DNA of 64,000 bases from Clostridiales bacterium (GTDB taxonomy: Bacteria; Bacillota; Clostridia; TANB77; CAG-508), in contig DQFO01000020.1 in assembly GCA_003525075.1 (NCBI GenBank), forward strand, positions 139,325 to 203,324. Direction: 5' to 3'. Below are positions 1 through 9,128 of this stretch, piece by piece. Under the pieces are notes generated by a model. The model made no database searches and was not told where the DNA came from. It saw only the letters and a program-made list of their open reading frames with translations. Numbering within the stretch: position 1 is the stretch's first letter; every line of letters starts with the position of its first letter. The position numbers and the translations under genes were made by a program.

Positions 1-566
1 TTAACAACTATTGGAAACATTGTTCCTATAATTATTAACATTGTTTGTTTTGAAAAGGCTCCAGAATTTTTTAATGTTCCATATATCATTATTCCTATAC
101 TAACAAATAATAATCCATATGTATATATTGTATGAATATAAAAATATGGTCCATATACCATTTCATTTAAATTTGTTGAATATACTTTATAAAATAAATT
201 ATGATATTTATTAGTATATAATACCGTTAATGTAAGTAACGGTATTATAAATAATAATAAATATTTTTTCTTAAACCTAATTTTTGTGTTTTTAAATATT
301 ATTGCTACAAAAAACAATGCAACCGGTAAAAAACATGTTCCTATATATATAAAGTTTTCCAAAATAATTGGTTCAACATTTCCAAATGTTGTGAAAACTA
401 ATTGCAAGATTACACCTATACTTATTATTAAAACTGTTCCTAAAACAGATGCAAATGCATGTTGTAATTGAGATAATGGTTTCCTTTTTATAATAGTATA
501 CATTAATACTAATATAGAAAGTGTAGATATAATAAGTAATATAAATTCTGTATTAATTAATTTCAT
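1..566 (-). CDS. 7TM sensor protein, N-terminal part (cut by window edge)
   Basis: The reading frame starts at ATG 566-564 behind an AGGAG site and runs off the left edge without a stop, giving 188 residues. Nearly all of it is membrane: about six hydrophobic helices separated by short loops. The loop motif TNKYHNLFYKVYS followed by a YGPYFYIHTIY stretch matches the 7TM sensor module found at the N-terminus of many clostridial histidine kinases and diguanylate cyclases (HisKA_7TM type). The output domain lies outside the window, so kinase or GGDEF cannot be decided. It begins only 12 nt after the NRPS stop codon, on the same strand, so it is almost surely in the NRPS transcript and may sense or control the product. 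Confidence 0.7.
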   Translation of the reverse strand, partial: MKLINTEFILLIISTLSILVLMYTIIKRKPLSQLQHAFASVLGTVLIISIGVILQLVFTTFGNVEPIILENFIYIGTCFLPVALFFVAIIFKNTKIRFKKKYLLLFIIPLLTLTVLYTNKYHNLFYKVYSTNLNEMVYGPYFYIHTIYTYGLLFVSIGIMIYGTLKNSGAFSKQTMLIIIGTMFPIVV

Positions 567-578
567 TTTTTTTCTCCT

Positions 579-3500
579 TTAGTATTCTATAAATCCTATT
601 CCTTTAAAGTAATTCATATATTTTAATATGTATTCTCTATCTATATTTTTCCAAGAAAAACCTATTTTTTCTAAATATTTTTCTGAAAAATCATATGAGA
701 CTCTTATGTTTGATGTATATATTAATCTCTTTTTTGAATCTATGTCATGTATTATACCAGATAAAATTTCTTTTTTAAAGTTATCATTTAAAATTTCTTT
801 TAATTTTCTTGACATTGTTTCATCATCTACAGCTTCAATATTTATTCCCAATTCTTTCATTGTATTTACCAATAATTTTATTGGTAACAATTTAGAATTA
901 TAAATATGTAGAACATTACAATTACTATCATATTCTAATATTTTTATAACTGCTTCTGCACATAAATCAACTGGTCCAAGTTCAATAGCATGATCTAACA
1001 AATATTTTGGAAACATTCCAAGTTCAATAAAAGATTTTAATCTTTTTGCAAAAGCATTTTCTTCAACATTCTGTTGGAAAACGCCATCACTATATCTATT
1101 AGTAATATTTCCCATCCTTAATATTTGTGCATTTAATCCACTTTTTATAGCTTTTAATACTATTTTTTCCGCTTCAAACTTAGTTATAGTATATATTCCT
1201 GATATATTTTGCCCTATATATAAATCACTTTCTTTAAAGATTTTCTTACTATTTATATTTTCTTTTGTTTCTTCTACTGTTTCTTCTTTTTCTCCATTTC
1301 CTGATACACTAATAGTTGAAATATGTATTAATCTTTTATTTTCTTTTTTACAAAATTCAACTACATTTTCTGTTCCTTTTACATTTATATCATTAAATAA
1401 TTTTGAAATTCCAAAATGTTTTACTAGTGCTCCTGCATTTATTACTGTTGTTATATTATTTTTTAGCATTTTATAATCTTTTGAATTAATTGCTAAATTT
1501 TCTTCAACTATATCCCCTTCGACAACTTGAATTCTATCTTTATTTTTTTCATAATAATCATTTCCAAAATAAAATGCAATTTTTTGTTGAAGTCTAATTA
1601 ATGGTTCTTCATTATTTTTTCTCCTTACTAAACAATAGATTTTTCCATTTTCATATTTCAAATATTCATATAATATATGTATTCCTAAATATCCAGTTCC
1701 TCCGATAAGTAATACATCTTTTACATTATATTTTTGAATCTTTTTTAAATTTTCTAAATTATTTCTTTTTAATATTTTATTTATTTCTGAATAATCATAT
1801 TTTTGGATATTATTATTCTTATTATATCTCTTTTTTGATGCTAATTCTTTAATTGTAGGATATTTGAATATATCTGCATACTCAAAATTGAAGTTATATT
1901 TTAGTGCTTCTATTTGCATTTTTATTGCAGAAATTGAATCTCCTCCTATATCAAAGAAATTATCATTTAAATTGATTTTATCTAAATGTAGTATATTTTT
2001 CCAGATTTGTAGTAATTTCAATTCATCATTATCATATTTATCTGGTTCTTCTTCTTTAAAATTCTCTTCCTCAATATTAGGCATAGGTAATGCTTTTCTA
2101 TCTATTTTTCTATTAATTGTATATGGCATTTTTTCAAGATGTACTATATAACTTGGAACCATATATTGTGGTAAATATTTTTTTAAATAACTTTTTATTT
2201 CTAATTCACTAATATTACTTGTACCATCTGTAACATAATATCCACATAATGAGTCTTTATCATTTATCGTTATTTTATTAACTATTGCTGCAGATACACC
2301 AGGATATTGTTCCATTTTATTTTCAATTTCTCCAAGTTCTATTCTTAATCCTCTTAATTTTATTTGATGATCAATTCTTCCCAAACATTGAATCTTTCCT
2401 TCAAATGTCCATCTTCCTATATCACCAGATTTATACATTCTTCCTTTTCCAAATTTATTTTGAAGAAATTTTTGATTTGTAAGTTCTTCTTTTCCTAAAT
2501 ATCCAACTCCAACCTGTATTCCAGATATATATATTTCACCAACTACACCAATTGGAACTCTATTCAAATTTTTATCTAATATATGTATTTGTGTATTCAT
2601 TATTGGTGGGCCTGTTGTAATTTCTGGTTCTCCATTCAAATTTTGTACATTTGATAATACTGTTATTTCACTTGGTCCATATATATTAAATACTGTTATA
2701 TCATCTGCTAAAGCTTTCAAATCTTTTACAAATTTTTCAGGCAATGGCTCTCCACCAAATACCATATTTTTTACTAATCTTAATGGTGAATTTTCACTTC
2801 TATTATCATATACTATTTTCATTAAACTTGGTGTAACTGTCATTACATCTGTATTATACTTTTTCATTAATTTTTCTAATAATTTTGGGTTTCTATGTTC
2901 AGCATTATTTGCCATTACAATTCTTTGACCATGTGTTAATGAAACTATTATTTCATAAACAAATATATCAAAAGGTGTTGAAGTTACTGATAGCAATGTA
3001 TGTACTTTTCCGTCATGTAAATAATCTAATGCTTTTGTCATTGCTTTTGCCATATTAGTTAAACCCACTTGATTTAACATTACTCCTTTGGGAACTCCTG
3101 TTGAACCTGATGTGTATATGATATATGATAAATCTTCCATTTTAATATTAACTTTAGGTCTATCTTTATTTTCTTGATAAATATTATTGTCTAAATCAAT
3201 TTCAATACAATTTGGTATTTCTTTTACTCTATCTTTTAATTCTTTTTGCGTTAATACATATTGTGACCTACTACTCTCTATATAATATTTTGTCCTATCT
3301 ACAGGATATGTAGGATCAACATTTAAGAATGCACTACCAGCTTTCAGTACTGCATACATTGCTACAATAGTTTCCAATGACCTATTTGTCATAATACATA
3401 CTATGTCATTACTCTTTACACCAATTTTAATTAAATAATTTGCTAAAGAATTTGCCTTATCATCAAGTTGTTTATATGTTAAAACTTTATCTTCACATAT

Positions 3501-6500
3501 AACAGCAATATTATTTGGATTTTCATCAACTTGTTTTTCAATAAGATATGCTGTTGTATCATTATTTATTTCTCCATCTGTTGCGTTAAATTTTTCAAGA
3601 AGTTTATTTTCTTTTGGAGTTATTATATCTATATCCTTTATTTTTGCGTCAACATTTTCTATAATATCTGTTAACATATATAAATAATGTTCAAATAAAT
3701 TTTCAATTGTCTCTTTTTTAAATAATTTTGTACAATATTCAACATTTATTGTATGCATTTTAGGTTTTACTTCTATTGATAAATTAAATTTTGAAATATT
3801 ATTATCTAATTCTAAAACATTTACACTTTTTCCACTTAATTGTACTGTATTTTCTTCTTTGTTTTGATATGTAAACATTACATCAAACATAGGATTTCTT
3901 GAATTATCAACTTTTATATTTAATTTTTTTATTAACATATCAAATGGATATGGTTGATTCGATATATCACTTAATATTTGTTCTTTCATCTTTTCAAAAA
4001 ATTCATTAATTGTTTCATCTTCATTTAATTTACTTCTTATTACAATATTATTTACTAATACTCCCATCATTCTTTTAGTTTCTTTTTGGTTTCTATTAGC
4101 AACTGGACTACCTAAAATAATCTCATCTTGTCCAGTATATCTATGCAATAATATTAAAAATGTTGAAACAAATAGCATATATGAAGACATTCCTATTTTC
4201 TTTGCATATTTTTCTATTTTTCTAAATATTTTCTCATCAATAACATTTGTTATAGTGTTTCCTTCATAGCTTCTAATTGCTGACACTTTATAATCATAAG
4301 GTAAATTTAATGGTGGGAATTCACAATCTTCAAATTTATTTACCCAATATCTTTCATGTTCTAAAATTTCATTACTTTTATTATAATTATTTTCCCACAT
4401 AGTATAATCTCTATATTGTATTGGCAAACGTTTTAAATCAGCACCATTATATAATCTATTAAATTCTATTATTAAATTGTTTAACGACATTCCATCCATT
4501 ATAATATGATGTGAATCAACTAATAACATTGTTTTTTTATTATCAATATAATGTACTTCTACTCTTATCAAAACTTCATTTTCTAATTTAAATGGCTTTG
4601 AAAAGTTTTTTATAATTGAATCAATTTCTTTTTCTTGGTTAAAATATACTGGTATATTAAAGTTTATTTCTTTACATACTTTTTGAACAATTTCATCATT
4701 TTGTTGAATTAATATTGTTCTTAATATTTCATGTCTTTTAATTATTTTGTAAAATACTTCTTTTATTTTTTCAATATCTAAAACTTCATCAACAGTAATT
4801 CCACCAGGCATATTATAAACAATATTATCTTCACCAATCATTTTACAATTATAATATATTCTCTTTTGAGCAGATGATAATGGATAATAATCTTGTTCTT
4901 TGATTCTTTCTATCTTTATTTTTGATATATCTTTTGTTTGATTTTCTACTATATAGTCTGACATATCTTTTATTGTATAATTTGACAATATATCTTTTAT
5001 ATTTAATTGTACATTAAATTTTGATAAAACCTTTGTTGTTAATGTAATTGCTGTTAAAGAATCTCCTCCAAGTTCTAATAAAGTATTATTAATTCCAACT
5101 TTATCAACTTGTAACATTTTTTCTATTATTTTTATTAATTCTTTATCAATTTCATTTCTAGGTTTTACAATTTCAAGTTCATTCTCATCAATAACAGGAT
5201 CTGGCAAAGCTTTTCTATCAACTTTTCCATTTGGTGTATGTGGTAATTGTTCCATTTTTACAAAATATTGTGGAACCATATATTCTGGCAATTTTGAATA
5301 TAAAACTGTTTTCAAAACTGTTTTAGATACATGACCTCTTTCCACATAATATGCACATAATGCGTCTTTTTCTTTTACAACTTTTTTTACAACAACACAA
5401 TCATGAATATTATAAACAGATTGCATTCTTTTTTCAATTTCTTGTAGTTCTATTCTTAATCCTCTTATTTTTACTTGATTGTCGATTCTTCCATAACAAG
5501 TAATTTCTCCTTTATCATCAAAAGCACCTAAATCTCCTACTTTATACATAACTTTTCCATCTATAAATGGATTTATTATAAAGCTCGCATTTGTTTGTTG
5601 CTCTTTATTCATATATCCTTTTCCAACACCATCTCCTGAAATATATAATTCTCCTATTGTACCTTGTGGCATCACTTTTTTATTTTTATTTAAGATATAT
5701 ATTTGTGTATTATTAATAGGTCTTCCTATTGTAATTTCTTCTTGATTTGTTGCATTTCCTATTGTTGAAAATATTGTTGTTTCAGATGGTCCATATCCAT
5801 TGTAAATTGTTACATTTGGAATTATTTGTTTAATTCTATCTACCAATGTTTTTGTTAAAGGCTCACCTGCTAACATTATATATTTCAAACTTTTTAAACT
5901 ATTTTCATCATTCAAATTTTCCAAATGAAATTTCATTACAGATGGTGTTGTTTGCATTATTTCAACATTGCTGTCTTTTACAATTCTTTCTATTTTTGAT
6001 GTCATTTTTTGACCATTTTCACTCGTTAAATATACTGTTAATCCTCTTGTTAATGACATTAATGTTTCAAATCCAAATATATCAAATGAAACTGTTGTAA
6101 TTGAAAGGATTTTATGGTTTTTTCCATCTTTTAAATATTCAATTATATTTTTCATTGAATTGTAAAAATTGCTTAAATTTTTTTGTTTCAACATTACCCC
6201 TTTTGGAGTACCTGTTGAACCTGATGTATATATTAAATATGATAAATCTTCTGGTTTAGAAATATTTTCTAAATTTTCTTTATGATTTTCATATATTCTC
6301 TCATCTTTTACATTAATAAGTTTTTTATCTGCTAAATTTCTTCTATTTTGACTTGTTAATATTATTGTTGCTTCACTATCTTCAAGCATATATTCTATTC
6401 TATCTTTTGGATAATCTGGTGCAATTGGAATATAACATCCTCCTGATTTTAATACTGCTAGCATTGATATTAACATTTCAAATGAACGTTCTAATAATAT

Positions 6501-8024
6501 ACCTACAACAGTATTATTAGTTACTTCATTTTCTCTTAATTTATATGCTAAACTATTTGCTCTCTCATTTAATTCTCTATATGTCATTTCTTTATCTTCA
6601 AAAACAATTGCTATATCATCTGGTGTTTTTTCTACTTGTTTTTCAAAATATTTTATAAAAGGTATGTTTTCATCATATTTTAATTCTGTTTTATTAAATT
6701 CTACAAGTAATTTTTCCTTTTCTTCAGGTGTAACAATATCAATTTCACTAAGTTTTATCTCTTCTTTTGATACTACTTGTTTTATAATATTTAATATTCT
6801 TCTATGTATATTTTTAATATCTTCTACTTTATAAATACTTGTCTTATAATCATATGCTATATTCAAATTTCCAGTATCATTTAAGTCATAAATTTGAATA
6901 TCTATATTATCTGCACAATAACCATTAAATGTCCATTCTGTTTCATATTCAATATTTCCTTCATTTTGCTTTGCATTTGTTATTTGATATGATAATAAAA
7001 TATTATATAAATTTGGAATACTTTTATTTTCTTTTCTCAATTCTTCTAACAAACATTGATATGAATATTTTTGATGTTTTAACATATCCATAGAGTCTCT
7101 TGCTATATTTTTTATGAATTGTTTAAATTCTATATCTTCATTAATATTAATTTTAAATGGAGCCATATTTATAAACATACCAGCTGCATTTTTTTCTTTA
7201 TAATTTGTTCTATTTAAAATAGGTGTACCTATAGTAAATTCATCTAAATTTGATACTTCTCCTATATATATTGCATAAATAGCCATAAAAAAATTATATA
7301 ATGATATTTTATTTTCTTTACAATATTTTTTTATCTTTTCTACATTATCTTTTGATATCTCATATTGTTCTCTATTACCTAGTGGGTTTGTTTCATCAAT
7401 ATTTTCTTTTATACTCCCAGGTATTGTTGCAACTTCTGGAATATTTTTAAATCTTTCTAGCCAGTATTGCTTATCTTTATTATATTTTTCACTTTCTTGG
7501 TATTGTTGTTCTGATTTAATATAGTCTATATATGAATATATAGCCTTTGTTTCTACTTCTTTATTTTGAATTAATTCTGAATATGTTTTTATGATGTCAT
7601 TACAAATAAGCGCTAATGTCCACGCATCTGAAATTAGATGGTGTATATTGAGCATAAATGCCCCTTTTCCATCTATAAATTTAAAGATATAAAATTTAAA
7701 TAATTTTGAATTTTCTAATGTAAATTTTGTTTTTACAATTTTGTTTCTTTCTGTTTCTAACTGATTTTTGCCCGCAATATTAATAGTGTCTATCTGAATT
7801 TCTTTTTTTTCAGATAACACTTGTTCAACATTTCCTTTATTTAACTTAAACTCTAGCCAAAAATTATCATGTTTTTTGCACACAATTTGTATGGACTCTT
7901 TCAATTTTTCAAAGTCCACTTTCTCTTGTATAACTGCTGTACCACAAATATTGTTTATGCTACTTCCTTTGTAATATTGTTCAGTTACCCAAATTGATTT
8001 TTGGGCATTTGTTAAATTCCCCAT
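579..8024 (-). CDS. Two-module non-ribosomal peptide synthetase with terminal reductase (C-A-T-C-A-T-R)
   Basis: 2481 aa, intact. Domains in order: condensation about 8-440 (active HHLISDAW at 128-135); adenylation about 465-940 (YTSGSTGTPKG near 600); carrier with GGDSL, Ser989; second condensation about 1040-1465 (HHIIMDG near 1171); adenylation about 1485-1975 (YTSGSTGVPKG near 1640); carrier with GGDSI, Ser2030; thioester reductase about 2100-2470 (GGTGYLG near 2106, YTITK near 2278). The reductase releases the chain as an aldehyde using NAD(P)H, so a dipeptide aldehyde, or the pyrazinone formed from it, is the expected product. The N-terminal C domain suggests the first residue is N-acylated. 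This architecture matches the gut clostridial NRPS family reported to make protease-inhibiting peptide aldehydes. By hand alignment the substrate pockets read D-I-F-Q-M-A-G-I-F-K and D-I-Y-T-M-F-I-V-L-K; I cannot assign the amino acids. No dedicated transporter or Sfp-type activating enzyme lies beside it. Confidence 0.95.
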   Translation of the reverse strand: MGNLTNAQKSIWVTEQYYKGSSINNICGTAVIQEKVDFEKLKESIQIVCKKHDNFWLEFKLNKGNVEQVLSEKKEIQIDTINIAGKNQLETERNKIVKTKFTLENSKLFKFYIFKFIDGKGAFMLNIHHLISDAWTLALICNDIIKTYSELIQNKEVETKAIYSYIDYIKSEQQYQESEKYNKDKQYWLERFKNIPEVATIPGSIKENIDETNPLGNREQYEISKDNVEKIKKYCKENKISLYNFFMAIYAIYIGEVSNLDEFTIGTPILNRTNYKEKNAAGMFINMAPFKININEDIEFKQFIKNIARDSMDMLKHQKYSYQCLLEELRKENKSIPNLYNILLSYQITNAKQNEGNIEYETEWTFNGYCADNIDIQIYDLNDTGNLNIAYDYKTSIYKVEDIKNIHRRILNIIKQVVSKEEIKLSEIDIVTPEEKEKLLVEFNKTELKYDENIPFIKYFEKQVEKTPDDIAIVFEDKEMTYRELNERANSLAYKLRENEVTNNTVVGILLERSFEMLISMLAVLKSGGCYIPIAPDYPKDRIEYMLEDSEATIILTSQNRRNLADKKLINVKDERIYENHKENLENISKPEDLSYLIYTSGSTGTPKGVMLKQKNLSNFYNSMKNIIEYLKDGKNHKILSITTVSFDIFGFETLMSLTRGLTVYLTSENGQKMTSKIERIVKDSNVEIMQTTPSVMKFHLENLNDENSLKSLKYIMLAGEPLTKTLVDRIKQIIPNVTIYNGYGPSETTIFSTIGNATNQEEITIGRPINNTQIYILNKNKKVMPQGTIGELYISGDGVGKGYMNKEQQTNASFIINPFIDGKVMYKVGDLGAFDDKGEITCYGRIDNQVKIRGLRIELQEIEKRMQSVYNIHDCVVVKKVVKEKDALCAYYVERGHVSKTVLKTVLYSKLPEYMVPQYFVKMEQLPHTPNGKVDRKALPDPVIDENELEIVKPRNEIDKELIKIIEKMLQVDKVGINNTLLELGGDSLTAITLTTKVLSKFNVQLNIKDILSNYTIKDMSDYIVENQTKDISKIKIERIKEQDYYPLSSAQKRIYYNCKMIGEDNIVYNMPGGITVDEVLDIEKIKEVFYKIIKRHEILRTILIQQNDEIVQKVCKEINFNIPVYFNQEKEIDSIIKNFSKPFKLENEVLIRVEVHYIDNKKTMLLVDSHHIIMDGMSLNNLIIEFNRLYNGADLKRLPIQYRDYTMWENNYNKSNEILEHERYWVNKFEDCEFPPLNLPYDYKVSAIRSYEGNTITNVIDEKIFRKIEKYAKKIGMSSYMLFVSTFLILLHRYTGQDEIILGSPVANRNQKETKRMMGVLVNNIVIRSKLNEDETINEFFEKMKEQILSDISNQPYPFDMLIKKLNIKVDNSRNPMFDVMFTYQNKEENTVQLSGKSVNVLELDNNISKFNLSIEVKPKMHTINVEYCTKLFKKETIENLFEHYLYMLTDIIENVDAKIKDIDIITPKENKLLEKFNATDGEINNDTTAYLIEKQVDENPNNIAVICEDKVLTYKQLDDKANSLANYLIKIGVKSNDIVCIMTNRSLETIVAMYAVLKAGSAFLNVDPTYPVDRTKYYIESSRSQYVLTQKELKDRVKEIPNCIEIDLDNNIYQENKDRPKVNIKMEDLSYIIYTSGSTGVPKGVMLNQVGLTNMAKAMTKALDYLHDGKVHTLLSVTSTPFDIFVYEIIVSLTHGQRIVMANNAEHRNPKLLEKLMKKYNTDVMTVTPSLMKIVYDNRSENSPLRLVKNMVFGGEPLPEKFVKDLKALADDITVFNIYGPSEITVLSNVQNLNGEPEITTGPPIMNTQIHILDKNLNRVPIGVVGEIYISGIQVGVGYLGKEELTNQKFLQNKFGKGRMYKSGDIGRWTFEGKIQCLGRIDHQIKLRGLRIELGEIENKMEQYPGVSAAIVNKITINDKDSLCGYYVTDGTSNISELEIKSYLKKYLPQYMVPSYIVHLEKMPYTINRKIDRKALPMPNIEEENFKEEEPDKYDNDELKLLQIWKNILHLDKINLNDNFFDIGGDSISAIKMQIEALKYNFNFEYADIFKYPTIKELASKKRYNKNNNIQKYDYSEINKILKRNNLENLKKIQKYNVKDVLLIGGTGYLGIHILYEYLKYENGKIYCLVRRKNNEEPLIRLQQKIAFYFGNDYYEKNKDRIQVVEGDIVEENLAINSKDYKMLKNNITTVINAGALVKHFGISKLFNDINVKGTENVVEFCKKENKRLIHISTISVSGNGEKEETVEETKENINSKKIFKESDLYIGQNISGIYTITKFEAEKIVLKAIKSGLNAQILRMGNITNRYSDGVFQQNVEENAFAKRLKSFIELGMFPKYLLDHAIELGPVDLCAEAVIKILEYDSNCNVLHIYNSKLLPIKLLVNTMKELGINIEAVDDETMSRKLKEILNDNFKKEILSGIIHDIDSKKRLIYTSNIRVSYDFSEKYLEKIGFSWKNIDREYILKYMNYFKGIGFIEY

Positions 8025-8069
8025 TCTCTTAACATCCTTTTATATTTACATTTAGTATTACACTATTTT

Positions 8070-8098
8070 ATTGTAGCATTTTTTTACTCTTTTGGCAA
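8070..8098 (-). promoter_or_regulatory. Sigma-A promoter of the NRPS
   Basis: Reading the minus strand, TTGCCA (8098-8093) and TACAAT (8075-8070) are separated by exactly 17 bp. The start point would be near 8063, giving a leader of about 40 nt with an AAAGGATG ribosome site. The rest of the divergent gap to 8293 is T-rich on the plus strand and shows no further clear site. A TATAGT at 8193-8198 may be the -10 of the rightward gene, but it lacks a good -35. Confidence 0.65.
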
Positions 8099-8293
8099 TT
8101 TTTTTCTAAAAATTTATCAAATTTTTCTTTTTTATTTTTTTTACATTTTTTTTATCTTTTTTTACTTTTATGTTTTTTAATTTTTTATATGATATAGTGT
8201 GTTCAAACAGATGTATTTTTAATTATTAATTTATAATTATTTAGAAAAAACTATTTAAGAAGGCATCACTTTTATCTTTATGGAGGCATACTT

Positions 8294-9043
8294 ATGAAGA
8301 AAAATCATGCAAAATTCCGGTATTTCAAAGTAGTCTTAGCTTTATTGTTATTGCTTTCTACATTTCCTTTCTTAATTGGAAATGCTGCATATAATAATTG
8401 CTGTGGACTCGCCAAAGCAGTATTTGATAACCTTCCCGTATACGATTCTAGTATTCAATCTGAAGGAAACATTAAAGATTACATTTTTCCAAATGAAACT
8501 TTTACGATTTTGTGTAAAGACGGAAATTCCTATTTCATTTCATACAGCACCGCAAATGGACCCACGTTAGGATATGTCTTTACCGGCTTTATGTTCGACA
8601 CATATTCTACTTGCATGGGAATTGTTACAAGTTATTCCTCTGTTTATTATGGACCTGACACAACCACTTATGAAAGAAGTGGTTCTGTAAATTCCGGAGA
8701 ATATGTAGCAATTCTTGCTTCCGAAAGTAATTGGTATTTTATTGAATATGACACTTCTAATGGAAGAAAACGTGCGTATGTTCCCGCCCAAAATGTTTCT
8801 ATTCAATATGCAGAAGATTCTAATATTCCTCTTTTTGGTAACGTTTGTGGCGAATTGACAATTTCTTCTAAAATTAATGTTCGACAAGGTCCCAGTACAC
8901 TGTATAGTGTTTATGGTTCTGTCTCAAATCAAAAAGCGGATTTGTTGAAAGTCGAAGATGATTTTTATTACATCAGATATTCGCTCAATTCCGGAAAACT
9001 TAAAACAGGATATATCGCTATCTCTGACTATAATGCTCAATAG
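8294..9043 (+). CDS. Secreted SH3b-repeat protein
   Basis: 249 aa behind a GGAGG site. A signal peptide (about residues 1-31: basic start, then VVLALLLLLSTFPFLIG) is followed by three beta-rich repeats of about 60-70 residues. The repeats have the bacterial SH3 pattern, with F/YYIxYSxxNG and GY(V/I) near their ends; the last also has INVRQGPSTLYSVYGSV. Such domains bind peptidoglycan or other wall polymers. No catalytic domain is attached, so it is probably a wall-binding or adhesive secreted protein. The gene stands alone, divergent from the NRPS and ended by a strong terminator. G+C is about 36% in the three lines I counted, against roughly 25% around it, and it uses CGN arginine codons, which suggests transfer. 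Confidence 0.7.
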   Translation: MKKNHAKFRYFKVVLALLLLLSTFPFLIGNAAYNNCCGLAKAVFDNLPVYDSSIQSEGNIKDYIFPNETFTILCKDGNSYFISYSTANGPTLGYVFTGFMFDTYSTCMGIVTSYSSVYYGPDTTTYERSGSVNSGEYVAILASESNWYFIEYDTSNGRKRAYVPAQNVSIQYAEDSNIPLFGNVCGELTISSKINVRQGPSTLYSVYGSVSNQKADLLKVEDDFYYIRYSLNSGKLKTGYIAISDYNAQ

Positions 9044-9080
9044 TTTATTTTCTTGAGTAACTGCCTTCTTAAATAGTTTA

Positions 9081-9116
9081 TGTAAGCACTAATTATATTA
9101 GTGCTTACATTTTATA
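9081..9116 (+). terminator. Intrinsic terminator after the SH3b gene
   Basis: A perfect 13-bp stem (9081-9093 with 9097-9109) has a 3-nt loop and a short T-rich tail. It lies 38 nt after the stop codon and just before the next ribosome site, so some read-through into the peptidase gene is possible. Confidence 0.75.
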
Positions 9117-9128
9117 AAAGGAGAAAAC

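Noticed and set aside
579..8024. NRPS as a siderophore synthetase
   Set aside because: There is no iron-uptake or aryl-acid gene nearby, and the release domain is a reductase rather than a thioesterase.
8567..8887. Minus-strand 106-residue frame inside the SH3b gene
   Set aside because: It has no ribosome site, and the plus strand shows a signal peptide and repeats.
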